A DNA stretch of 18,005 bases. Origin: an uncultured Porphyromonadaceae bacterium. GTDB lineage: Bacteria; Bacteroidota; Bacteroidia; Bacteroidales; Muribaculaceae. The stretch's first letter is position 1, and each line of letters begins with the position of its first letter. The translations under genes and the position numbers were made by a program. Location: the NCBI GenBank assembly GCA_900550025.1, contig URQP01000049.1, positions 1 to 18,005 on the forward strand. Direction: 5' to 3'. Positions 8,935 to 16,975 of the stretch are shown here, in pieces. The notes beneath the pieces are model-generated. The model did not search any database. It had not been told where the DNA came from and was given only the letters and a program-made list of their open reading frames with translations.

Positions 8935-11900
8935 TTATTCCTCCGGTTGGGGAGCGGTGTATCCCCCGCCGAGAGCTTTGTAGAGCTGCACGGTGGCAAG
9001 CAGTTCGTTGAGCACCGCGTCGTTCAGTCCGATTTGTGCCTCGAGCAACTCACGCTGTGCGTCGAGCAAGTCCATATAGCTCGTGACGCCATTGATGTAT
9101 TGCAGTTGCGCCAGTTCAAGGTATTTGCTTGCCGAAGCTTCCAAGGCTTTCCACGAAGTGGTGATTTCCTTGTTCTTGCGTGATGCCACTATCGCGTCGC
9201 TCACTTCCTTGAATGCTGTCAGCACGGTCTTCTGATAAGAGTAGACTTCCTGCTCGTACCGTGCTTGTGCCGCCTTGTGCCGCGCTTTGTTCTTGAACAG
9301 ACCGAAAAGCGGTTGCACGAGGTCGCCAGCACCGAACCAATAAGGGCTTTTCAGGAAATTGCCCAATTGGTCGCTTTCGAATCCGAGCATTCCGGTGAGG
9401 CTTATCTGCGGGAACATACTTGTATAGGCCACTCCGACTTCGGCGTTCATCTGCTTCAATTGGAATTCAGCCTCACGGATGTCGGGACGGCGTTCGAGCA
9501 GCGATGACGGCAGCCCGACAGGCAGCATGTCAGGAAGGCTTTGCTCTTCGAGCGGAATGCCTCGTGGTATGTCGTGCGGGTATTCTCCGAGCAGCAAGGC
9601 GAGGTCGCTTTCCTTCATCTGGATTTGCTTTTCCAAAGTCGGCACTCTCGTCTCTGTACGCGCCAGTTCCACCAACGCCTGATTGTAGGCAGTCTCGGAA
9701 GTAAGTCCTCCGTCGAAACGCAATTTGGCGAGTTTCACGCTTTCCTTGCGGGCATCGAGCGTCTGCCTGACGATAGCAAGTTCGCGGTCGAGGGCAGTAA
9801 GCTCGAAATAAGAGGCGGCCACTTCCGATACGATGGTCATTTGCAGTGCGCGCTGGGCTTCTACCGACTGCATGAATGCCGCGATGTCTGATTCTCTTGC
9901 CCAACGGAGTTTTCCCCACAGGTCGAGTTCCCAAGCAAAACTTAGTTTCATACCCGGCTCAGGGTCGTTTTTGTAGTTGTCGCCCCCATAGTTGGTTGCC
10001 TCGTTTTCGGCGTGAATCCTGAAGTCAACGGTCGGGAATATGGCGGCGGTTGATATACGCTTTGCAGCCGCCATTTCTTTTATTTTCGCAGCAGCGGCGC
10101 ACATATCCTTATTGTTGGCCAATGCCGTGTTGATAAGTTCTTGCAATACGGAGTCTTGATATAAATCGCCCCATGCTATATCGGCAACTGTGGCACTGTC
10201 GCCGACTATTTCGAAAGTTTCCGGCATATCGAGCTCCGGACGGCTGTATTCTTTTCCTAATTTGCAGGATGAAGCGCCTATGCCTACCGCAATTGCCGCA
10301 ATCGTGACAGGCAGGAACGACCGGCCTTTTTTCAGAATCTGCCGGAAGCTGCTGTTCTTGATTTTATAAATCAGTACGAAGAAGAACGGCACCATCACGA
10401 TTCCGACTGTCGTGGCGAATATCATTCCGAAGAACACGCCTGTACCGATGCTATGGCGCGACGCGGAACCCGGACCGCTTGCCAGAACCATCGGGAGCAT
10501 GCCGAGGATGAACGCGAGCGATGTCATAAGGATAGGGCGGAACCTCAGTTGCGCGGCATGGATGGCCGATTTTACAACATCACCCCCTGCATCGACCTGC
10601 ACTTTGGCAAATTCCACGATTAGGATGGCGTTCTTGGCTGCGACACCTATCAGCGTGACGAGACCGATTTGGAAATAAATGTCGTTTTCAAGACCGCAGC
10701 CCCATATTCCGAGGTATGCTCCGAACGCTGCAATAGGCATTGAAAGCAATACTGCTATCGGTACTATCCAGCTTTCGTATTGTGCCGCAAGGAACAGGAA
10801 CACGAACAGTAGCACGAGCGCGAAAACTGCACCTGTTTGCCCGCTTGCTTGTTTTTCCTGATACGACAGTCCGCTCCATTCTATTCCTATGTTGTCGGGC
10901 AGATGTTCTTCCGCTATCCGCTCTATTGCCTGCATTGCGTCGCCGGTACTGTAGCCGGGAGCTGCTACGGCACTGATTGCTGAAGTCGTGAACATGTTGA
11001 AGCGTTTGATTGTGCCTGGTCCTGTGGTGTATTCTGTAGTTCCCAATGCAGTTAGCGGGACCATTGCTCCGTCTTTTGCTTTCAGATAGAACATGCTCAG
11101 GCTTTCCTGTGTGGCGCGGTAGGGCGCTTCCGCTTGTATGTACACGCGGTAGATGCGGTTGAACATATTGAAGTCGTTGACATATACAGAGCCTAAATAT
11201 GCTTTCATCGTGTTGAATATGTCGGCAATCGGTATGCCGAGGAACTGTGCCCTGTCGCGGTCGACATCGAAGTACAGTTGGGGAATTTCCGACTGCAAAG
11301 CCGATGATACGCCTCGTAGTTCCGGTGCTTGTGAAGCGTAGAGCAGGAATGTGTCGGTCGCGCTAATCAGGTCTTCCCAACTTGCGTCGCCGCGTGCTTC
11401 CAATTGCATTTCAATTCCTCCGCTTTCTCCGAGACCCGGAATTACCGGCGGGCGGCTTATGTATGTCTTTACCTCCGGATAGTAGTAGAATTCCTTGCGT
11501 GCTTCTTCCATCACATCGGCTACTCCCATGCCGGAGCCTTTACGTTCTTCCCACGGTTTTAATATCACCGTGAGGGTGGCGCGGCTTTGCGATGTACCGA
11601 CGCGTGAGCTGCTGCCTGTTACGTTCTGCACGTAGGCCACGGCTGGCAGCGATTTCAGGTACTCTATGGCACGGTTGGTCACTTCACGTGTCCTTTCAAG
11701 TGCGGTGCCTTCCGGCATTTCAAGCTCTACAGTGAAATATCCTTGGTCTTCTTCCGGGATGAAGCTGGTAGGAATCAGACGGTTGAGCACGACGATGGCC
11801 ACTATAAGCATGCCGAATCCGGCAAGCACTCTGCGCGGATTTCCAAGCACGGCACGCAGTATCTTGGCATACTTGCGGTTGCCTGTCGCGAGCCAATAGT

Positions 11901-13437
11901 TTATCATCTTGAAAACTTTCGCTTTCTTCTTGTGCTCAGGACGCAGTATCAACGCGCACATAGCAGGGCTGAGGGTCAGTGCCACTACCATTGACAAGAC
12001 TACCGACACTACGATTGTTATCGAGAACTGGCGGTAGAGCAGGCCGGTTATTCCTTCAAGAAAACTTACGGGGACGAATACGGCTGCAAGTACCAACGAG
12101 GTCGCTACCAATGCTCCGGTAAGCTCTTTCATCGCCTTGTGGGTGGCCTCCCGTTGAGGGAGTCCTTCCTCTTTCATGATACGTTCCACGTTCTCGACTA
12201 CCACGATGGCATCGTCAACCACTATTCCGATGGCAAGTACCAATCCGAGCAACGTAAGGGTGTTGAGCGAGAATCCCATCATCAGCATGAAAGCGAACGT
12301 ACCGATTAACGATATAGGCACGGCGATGATAGGGATGAGCGCGGCTCTCCAGTTTTGCAAGGAGAAAAACACCACTATCACGACAAGGAACAATGCCTCG
12401 AAAAGTGTCTTATATACTTCGTGAATTGACTGTGAAATGTATTCGGTCATGTCGAACGGAAAGTTGTACTCCATTCCGTCGGGGAAATTCTTGCTGATGT
12501 CCTTCATCGCGTTTTTCACATTCTCGGCCACTTCCATTGCATTAGCTCCCGGAAGCATGTATATGGCGAGTATGGCGGCATTTTTCCCGTTGATTCCGCT
12601 TTCCGTATTATATGAAGAGGCTTCGAGCGACACTCTTGCCACATCACGCATTCTGACAATCGTTCCGTCGGGATTGGCTTTAATCACGATGTTTTCGAAT
12701 TCCTCGACGGTCGACAGTCGTCCGGAAGCGGTGACAGGCATCGTTACGTCGACATCGAGTACCGGTTGCTTTCCTATTTCTCCGGCAGCCGATTCGCGGT
12801 TCTGGTCTTTCAATGCGTTTTGTATGTCTTTCAATGTCAGCCCCATGTTTGCCATCCGGTCGGGATATATCCATATCTGCATGCCATAGTAGCGGCTTCC
12901 TACGTTGGACACTCGTCCTACGCCGGGTATGCGCCTGAGCACGTCCAGCACGTTGATGGTGGCGAAATTACTCAAATAGATTTCGTCGAATTTGGGGTCG
13001 TCGGACATCAGTGTGAGTGTCATCAACTGGCTCGGCGACTGTTTTTCCACGGAGATTCCGTTTTGTATGACCTCGGCCGGCAGGCGGCTTTCCGCCAATT
13101 TCACACGGTTCTGAATCTCGACGGCGGCCATGTCGGCATCCGACGAGACATCGAATGTCACAGTGATTGTCAGGTTGCCCGAATTCGTGCAACTGCTTTG
13201 CATATAAATCATGCCCGGCGTGCCGTTTAGCTCTTGCTCTATCGGTGTGGCTACGGCTTGCGACACTGTCAGTGCGCTTGCGCCCGGATATGACGCGCTT
13301 ATCTTGACGACAGGCGGGGTAATCTGCGGATATTGGTCGATTGGCAGGAACGCCACTCCGAGCAATCCTCCGATTACAATCAGTACAGATATGACGATTG
13401 AAAATACTGGTCTGTCGATGAAAAATCCCGGTTTCAT
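8935..13437 (-). CDS. AcrB-type RND efflux pump fused in frame to an OprM/NodT-type outer-membrane channel
   Basis: One uninterrupted 1500-residue reading frame covers two complete proteins. Residues 1 to about 1034 are a hydrophobe/amphiphile efflux RND permease. It starts FFIDRPVFSIVISVLI, and the proton-relay residues are D408-D409 in TM4 (GIVVDDAIVVVEN), K935 in TM10 (GVAAKNAILIVEF) and R967 (LRFRPILM). Residues 1040-1057 form a hydrophobic segment after KKGR that ends in GASS-C1058, a lipoprotein-type lipobox. Residues 1058-1500 (443 residues) are a full TolC-fold channel: LGKEYSRPELDMP, WELDLWGKLRWARES, LLERRPDIREAE and YINGVTSYMDLLDAQRELL. The start ATG overlaps the stop of the upstream fusion-protein gene (ATGA). 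The last canonical start codons before C1058 are M1015 and V1016, inside TM12, so separate translation of the channel looks unlikely. Alternatives are a stop lost by a sequencing error, or initiation at CTG 1035. Confidence 0.93.
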   Translation of the reverse strand: MKPGFFIDRPVFSIVISVLIVIGGLLGVAFLPIDQYPQITPPVVKISASYPGASALTVSQAVATPIEQELNGTPGMIYMQSSCTNSGNLTITVTFDVSSDADMAAVEIQNRVKLAESRLPAEVIQNGISVEKQSPSQLMTLTLMSDDPKFDEIYLSNFATINVLDVLRRIPGVGRVSNVGSRYYGMQIWIYPDRMANMGLTLKDIQNALKDQNRESAAGEIGKQPVLDVDVTMPVTASGRLSTVEEFENIVIKANPDGTIVRMRDVARVSLEASSYNTESGINGKNAAILAIYMLPGANAMEVAENVKNAMKDISKNFPDGMEYNFPFDMTEYISQSIHEVYKTLFEALFLVVIVVFFSLQNWRAALIPIIAVPISLIGTFAFMLMMGFSLNTLTLLGLVLAIGIVVDDAIVVVENVERIMKEEGLPQREATHKAMKELTGALVATSLVLAAVFVPVSFLEGITGLLYRQFSITIVVSVVLSMVVALTLSPAMCALILRPEHKKKAKVFKMINYWLATGNRKYAKILRAVLGNPRRVLAGFGMLIVAIVVLNRLIPTSFIPEEDQGYFTVELEMPEGTALERTREVTNRAIEYLKSLPAVAYVQNVTGSSSRVGTSQSRATLTVILKPWEERKGSGMGVADVMEEARKEFYYYPEVKTYISRPPVIPGLGESGGIEMQLEARGDASWEDLISATDTFLLYASQAPELRGVSSALQSEIPQLYFDVDRDRAQFLGIPIADIFNTMKAYLGSVYVNDFNMFNRIYRVYIQAEAPYRATQESLSMFYLKAKDGAMVPLTALGTTEYTTGPGTIKRFNMFTTSAISAVAAPGYSTGDAMQAIERIAEEHLPDNIGIEWSGLSYQEKQASGQTGAVFALVLLFVFLFLAAQYESWIVPIAVLLSMPIAAFGAYLGIWGCGLENDIYFQIGLVTLIGVAAKNAILIVEFAKVQVDAGGDVVKSAIHAAQLRFRPILMTSLAFILGMLPMVLASGPGSASRHSIGTGVFFGMIFATTVGIVMVPFFFVLIYKIKNSSFRQILKKGRSFLPVTIAAIAVGIGASSCKLGKEYSRPELDMPETFEIVGDSATVADIAWGDLYQDSVLQELINTALANNKDMCAAAAKIKEMAAAKRISTAAIFPTVDFRIHAENEATNYGGDNYKNDPEPGMKLSFAWELDLWGKLRWARESDIAAFMQSVEAQRALQMTIVSEVAASYFELTALDRELAIVRQTLDARKESVKLAKLRFDGGLTSETAYNQALVELARTETRVPTLEKQIQMKESDLALLLGEYPHDIPRGIPLEEQSLPDMLPVGLPSSLLERRPDIREAEFQLKQMNAEVGVAYTSMFPQISLTGMLGFESDQLGNFLKSPYWFGAGDLVQPLFGLFKNKARHKAAQARYEQEVYSYQKTVLTAFKEVSDAIVASRKNKEITTSWKALEASASKYLELAQLQYINGVTSYMDLLDAQRELLEAQIGLNDAVLNELLATVQLYKALGGGYTAPQPEE
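10264..10335 (-). other. Internal lipoprotein-like signal segment at the pump/channel junction
   Basis: This covers codons 1035-1058 of the fused gene: a positively charged LKKGR, then about 16 apolar or small residues (FLPVTIAAIAVGIGASS), then cysteine 1058. It has the n-region, h-region and lipobox of a signal peptide for signal peptidase II, and stands where the channel protein of unfused operons begins. In the fusion it follows TM12, whose end should be cytoplasmic. It would thus act as a thirteenth membrane crossing that delivers the channel domain to the periplasm, cleaved or not. Confidence 0.65.
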
Positions 13438-14603
13438 TCTTCTTCGTCTTTAGCTTTTAATGCTTCGATAGCTTTTTTGTCGGTTGAAGCTACCGGTTTA
13501 ACTTTCACATTTGGCTGGAGTTTGTGGTAGCCTTCCACCACGATTTGTTCGTTTGCGCCTAAACCGCGTTCGATTACGGTGTTGTTGCCAATCTCAGGAC
13601 CTGTCTGCACATAGCGTTTTTCTGCGATGCTGTCTTTGCGGATTACATATATGAATGCTCCTCCTTTTTCTATCGACAACGCTTTCTTCGGCACGACGAT
13701 AGCTCCTTCCCTGACATCGAGCAACAGTTTTACGCGTGTGAATTGTCCGGGAAGCAATGTTTTTTGCGGGTTGGGCAATTCCGCGCGTACCCCGAATGTA
13801 CCTGTCTCCGGGTCAACTAACGGGTCGGCAAAATCAACGATACCGTTAATGGGATATTCAGAATTGTCGGCCAATGTGACGGTTACCGTAGGCTGCCACG
13901 ACCTTGTTTCGTCTGTCTCTCCGAATTTCACATTGCGCTTCTCTGCTTTCAGATAGTCTAACGCCGTCATTTTGAAATCCACAAGAACAGTGTCGCTTTT
14001 AACCACGGCGGCAAGCTTCGATTGCCCGCCAGGACCTACAAGTGTGCCTATGTCGACATAACGCTCGCTGATGTAGCCCGACATGGGCGATGTGATGACC
14101 GTGTAGCTCAGTTCAAGTTCAGCCTCGTCGAGGTCGGCTTTGCTCATAGCTATATTTGCTTCGGCGTTTTCAAGTGCGGCGATGGCGTTGTCGAGGTCGA
14201 GCTGGCTCGCTGCATGCTGCTCATAAAGAGGGCGCAACCTTTCCACGTCCCTTGATGCTTTTGCTGCCGAGGCCTCGTCCTTTTTCAATTGTGCTTTTGC
14301 TTTTTCTACACGTGCTTTGTATTGTGCTTGGTTGATGACGAATAAAGGCTCTCCTTTCTCCACGTATTTTCCTTCTTCGAAAAGCATTTTCTCAAGATAG
14401 CCTTCTACTCTCGCATGCAGTTCTACGAATTGCGACGCGCGGATTCTTCCTACATATTCTCCATAAATATGTACATCTTGTTTTGAAGGTTTTTGTACTA
14501 CTACAACAGGAGGTTGTGGCTGTTCCTTCGATTTGCATCCGGCAAATATCGCCGTCAGGATAGTAATTGTGAGAATTTTGTAAAATAGTCCTTGTTTAAA
14601 CAT
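13434..14603 (-). CDS. RND efflux membrane-fusion (periplasmic adaptor) lipoprotein, AcrA/MexA type
   Basis: A 389-residue adaptor that would link the RND pump to its outer-membrane channel in the periplasm. The N terminus is a lipoprotein signal (MFKQGLFYKILTITILTAIFAGC) with the lipobox FAG-C23. The mature chain shows the HlyD-family order: a lipoyl-like half (ELHARVEGYLEKMLFEEGKYVEKGEPLFVI), a coiled-coil hairpin of about 70 residues (KAKAQLKKDEASAAKASRDV onward), the second lipoyl half with SPMSGYISERYVDIG, then the barrel and membrane-proximal domains (ELPNPQKTLLPGQF, VPKKALSIEKGGAFIYVI). The frame is open to an ATG at 14666, but only the ATG at 14603 gives a proper signal peptide. Its TGA overlaps the next gene's ATG by 4 bases, implying coupled translation. 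No regulator adjoins the operon upstream. Confidence 0.95.
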   Translation of the reverse strand: MFKQGLFYKILTITILTAIFAGCKSKEQPQPPVVVVQKPSKQDVHIYGEYVGRIRASQFVELHARVEGYLEKMLFEEGKYVEKGEPLFVINQAQYKARVEKAKAQLKKDEASAAKASRDVERLRPLYEQHAASQLDLDNAIAALENAEANIAMSKADLDEAELELSYTVITSPMSGYISERYVDIGTLVGPGGQSKLAAVVKSDTVLVDFKMTALDYLKAEKRNVKFGETDETRSWQPTVTVTLADNSEYPINGIVDFADPLVDPETGTFGVRAELPNPQKTLLPGQFTRVKLLLDVREGAIVVPKKALSIEKGGAFIYVIRKDSIAEKRYVQTGPEIGNNTVIERGLGANEQIVVEGYHKLQPNVKVKPVASTDKKAIEALKAKDEEE

Positions 14604-14609
14604 AGCTGT

Positions 14610-14617
14610 CAAAATTA
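14610..14617 (-). promoter_or_regulatory. Possible -7 element of the efflux operon
   Basis: On the minus strand TAATTTTG (plus CAAAATTA) matches TAnnTTTG and is the only such match in the 183-base region upstream of the adaptor gene. The nearest TTG lies 16 bases upstream of it, shorter than the 19-20 seen elsewhere. By the usual geometry, transcription would begin at or next to the A of the ATG at 14603, giving a leaderless message. Confidence 0.35.
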
Positions 14618-14762
14618 CCAATTCTGAAAAATTCAATTGTAATGTTGCTATTAAAAATCGTTCCAAAATCCTGCCTGTATGCCAATGCTTTTATTTGCAG
14701 TATGTTATATGGTGGATTGTGGCTGTATTGTATGAATTGTTGTGGAGATAGTCGCCATCCGG

Positions 14763-14781
14763 GTGTGGAAATCGTCCACAC
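14763..14781. terminator. Short hairpin just past aguB
   Basis: GTGTGGA (14763-14769) pairs with TCCACAC (14775-14781) around a five-base loop, starting five bases after the aguB stop. The U-rich tail (TTTTATT) is on the + strand, where no gene needs it. Read from aguB the hairpin is followed by CCGG, so it would be a weak terminator or an end-protecting structure, and some read-through into the efflux operon is possible. The remainder of 14604-14762 holds nothing else recognisable. Confidence 0.4.
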
Positions 14782-14786
14782 TTTTA

Positions 14787-15662
14787 TTAATCAATGAAGC
14801 GTTTTGTCAGTCCGGAATATTCGTCTATGCGGCGGTCTCTAAGGAACGGCCACCATCTGCGCACTTGTTCGGAGCGTAGCATGTCTATGTCGACTAATGC
14901 GGTACATTCTTTATCCGTCGGGGCTTCGAACAATAATTCTCCTTGTGGGCCGGCTATGAAGCTGCTTCCCCAGAATTGTATGCCGTTGGTCGCTCCTGAC
15001 GGGTCTTTTTCCAATCCCACTCTGTTGACCGATACGACAGGCAGTCCGTTAGCGACGGCGTGTCCGCGTTGCGAAATCATCCAAGCCTGCCGTTGGCGTT
15101 GTTTTTCGTCTTCGCTGTCGGTACTTTCCCATCCTATTGCCGTGGGATAAATCAGTATCTCGGCACCTTTCAGCGCCATTAGTCTTGCCGCTTCCGGATA
15201 CCATTGGTCCCAGCATACCAATACGCCTAACTTGCCTATTGACGTGGCGATTGGAGTGAAGCCGATGTCACCGGGCGTGAAATAGAATTTCTCATAGTAG
15301 GCAGGATCGTCGGGGATATGCATTTTCCTGTACTTCCCGGCGATGGTGCCGTCTTTGTCGAAAACTACCGCAGTGTTGTGATATAATCCGGCGGCGCGTT
15401 TTTCGAAAAGCGACGTTACAAGCACTATGCGGTTGCTTTTTGCTATTTCGCTATAGAATGCGGTTGCTTCTCCGGGAATTGCAACTGCAAGGTCGAAATT
15501 GCCGGTGTCTTCTGTCTGGCAGAAATACAATGAGTCGTGAAGCTCTTGTAGAACAATGAGCTCGGCTCCTTGTCGGGCTAAATTTTCTATTTTTTGTTTA
15601 AGCGAGAGTCTGTTCTCTTGGATGTTGCCGGTGTTTGCCTGTTGTATTATGCCAGTTTTCAT
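14787..15662 (-). CDS. aguB: N-carbamoylputrescine amidase
   Basis: A 291-residue cytoplasmic enzyme of the carbon-nitrogen hydrolase (nitrilase) superfamily. It hydrolyses N-carbamoylputrescine to putrescine, CO2 and ammonia, the last step of the agmatine route. The Glu-Lys-Cys catalytic triad is complete: E40 (VLQELHDSLYF), K113 (KYRKMHIPDDP) and C150 (VLVCWDQWYPEAAR). The HDSLYF and WDQWYPE contexts and the C-terminal RRWWPFLRDRRIDEY are typical of this subfamily rather than of general nitrilases. It starts 13 bases after the aguA stop, so the two form one transcript and supply consecutive steps. No Shine-Dalgarno is present. Confidence 0.95.
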   Translation of the reverse strand: MKTGIIQQANTGNIQENRLSLKQKIENLARQGAELIVLQELHDSLYFCQTEDTGNFDLAVAIPGEATAFYSEIAKSNRIVLVTSLFEKRAAGLYHNTAVVFDKDGTIAGKYRKMHIPDDPAYYEKFYFTPGDIGFTPIATSIGKLGVLVCWDQWYPEAARLMALKGAEILIYPTAIGWESTDSEDEKQRQRQAWMISQRGHAVANGLPVVSVNRVGLEKDPSGATNGIQFWGSSFIAGPQGELLFEAPTDKECTALVDIDMLRSEQVRRWWPFLRDRRIDEYSGLTKRFID

Positions 15663-15675
15663 TTTTTGTGTTGAT

Positions 15676-16716
15676 TTATAGTATTATAGAACCTTTAGGG
15701 AATTGCATTGTCACACAATGCAGTGAACCGTGTTGTTGTATCAATGCACAGCAATCTATGCCTTTGATGTTATAGCCTTCAAATGCGTTTCCGATGATTC
15801 TGACGGCTTTTTCGTCGTTTTCCGGTTGATTGTATGTAGGAACCAGCACAAAACCGTTTCCTATCAAGAAGTTGGCGTATGTCGCAGGTAGCCTGTTCCC
15901 TTCTTTGTCGTAGACAGGGGAAGGAAGCGGCAGTTCTGTCAATTTGTATGGTTCGCCGTTGGCAGAGCGGAACGAGGCTAACTGTTCTTTCATCTTTTGC
16001 AGTTCTCCGAAATGGGAATCAGTCTCGTCGTGTGTGGCTGTGTACAGGATAATGTTTCCCGGAGCGAATCTTGCCAGTGTGTCGATATGGCTGTCGGTGT
16101 CGTCGCCTTCGAGATAGCCGTAATCAAGCCATAGGATTTCCTTTGTGCCGAATATGCCGTTGAGGATACCGGTTATTTGCTCTTTGTCATGGCCTCCGTT
16201 CCTGTTTGCCGATAGCAGGCATTTTGAGGTGGTCAGCAATGTACCGTTGCCGTCACTTTCGACAGAGCCCCCTTCTAACACAAAAGATAGGTGGTTGGCA
16301 TAATCCGCTCTGTCGAACAGTCCGGCATCTCTGACACCGGAAGTAAGCATATTATCGTAGTTTGCCGGAAATTTCAGTCCCCATCCGTTGAACTTGAAGT
16401 CGTTTATTACCGGTTTTCCGTCTTTGAATGTGACTATGGGGCAGATATCCCTTGCCCATGTGTCGTTTGTCGGTAGCTGTATGAATTTTATTATAGAGTG
16501 GTCAAGATGTTCTAATTGCTTTTTTACATTTTCGCAATCGGGTGCTATAATCACCAGCTTTTCGCCGAAGTGGTTGATTGCCGCCGCTATTTCTTTGAAG
16601 CAGGACTGAGCTTCTTCGAGCATATATAGCCAGTCGGTATCTTTATGGGGCCATGATAGCATTATTGCTTCTTGTGGCTCCCATTCGGCAGGAAATCTTA
16701 TGTCGTTATGAATCAT
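15676..16716 (-). CDS. aguA: Agmatine deiminase (agmatine iminohydrolase)
   Basis: A 346-residue cytoplasmic enzyme of the porphyromonas-type peptidyl-arginine deiminase / agmatine deiminase family. It converts agmatine to N-carbamoylputrescine and ammonia. Active-site features are the WARDICP segment with D90, E148 (VLEGGSVESDG), H210 (DDTDSHIDTLARF) and the nucleophile C334 (HGSLHCVTMQFP). The N-terminal FPAEWEPQEAIMLSWPHKDTDW is the family hallmark. There is no signal peptide, and the length fits agmatine deiminase rather than the secreted protein-modifying PPAD of Porphyromonas. The gene lies 3 bases after a small upstream gene and 13 bases before aguB. No arginine decarboxylase is in view, so agmatine must come from elsewhere in the genome or from outside the cell. 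Confidence 0.95.
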   Translation of the reverse strand: MIHNDIRFPAEWEPQEAIMLSWPHKDTDWLYMLEEAQSCFKEIAAAINHFGEKLVIIAPDCENVKKQLEHLDHSIIKFIQLPTNDTWARDICPIVTFKDGKPVINDFKFNGWGLKFPANYDNMLTSGVRDAGLFDRADYANHLSFVLEGGSVESDGNGTLLTTSKCLLSANRNGGHDKEQITGILNGIFGTKEILWLDYGYLEGDDTDSHIDTLARFAPGNIILYTATHDETDSHFGELQKMKEQLASFRSANGEPYKLTELPLPSPVYDKEGNRLPATYANFLIGNGFVLVPTYNQPENDEKAVRIIGNAFEGYNIKGIDCCALIQQHGSLHCVTMQFPKGSIIL

Positions 16717-16719
16717 TTG

Positions 16720-16953
16720 TCATTCGTTGTAGTCCGACAATGTGTCGAATATGGATTCATTGCCTTGCAGGTATTCTTCACAATAGCTTCTAAATGCTTC
16801 CCTTTCTTTATACCCCATATCTTCGCACCATTCTTTAAAAGCTTTTTTCAAGTCGCTGTCTTCATTGAGATGTCGCTTGAATTCGCTTTCTGCAATGTCG
16901 ATGCTTCCTAATTGAGTAAGCAGTTCTTGAATTGTTGCAGGTATTTCAATCAT
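16720..16953 (-). CDS. Small acidic protein of unknown function, first gene of the agmatine operon
   Basis: A 77-residue protein that I do not recognise. It is strongly acidic (about 19 Asp/Glu against 8 Lys/Arg) and looks wholly helical, with heptad-like stretches at about residues 5-16, 20-46 and 48-65. It has two cysteines (in KEWCEDMG and RSYCEEYL) about 15 residues apart and no signal peptide or membrane segment. Support for a real gene: it begins 16 bases after a predicted transcription start with a good promoter, and it ends only 3 bases before the aguA start codon. It therefore leads the agmatine operon and may be translationally coupled to aguA. A regulatory or partner role for the agmatine enzymes is a guess from position alone. 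Confidence 0.75.
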   Translation of the reverse strand: MIEIPATIQELLTQLGSIDIAESEFKRHLNEDSDLKKAFKEWCEDMGYKEREAFRSYCEEYLQGNESIFDTLSDYNE

Positions 16954-16975
16954 AGTCGTGATGGTTTTGACGAAT

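Noticed and set aside
8796..9011. 71-codon + strand frame between merR and the efflux operon
   Set aside because: It crosses the merR terminator and runs into the coding end of the efflux gene; no start signals and no similarity that I recognise.
14604..14666. Earlier ATG (14666) for the membrane-fusion protein
   Set aside because: It would place 21 extra residues before a complete lipoprotein signal peptide and contain the only candidate promoter box.
15676..16716. Secreted peptidyl-arginine deiminase (as in Porphyromonas gingivalis) instead of agmatine deiminase
   Set aside because: There is no signal peptide or C-terminal secretion domain, the length is that of agmatine deiminase, and the adjacent aguB performs the next step of the agmatine route.
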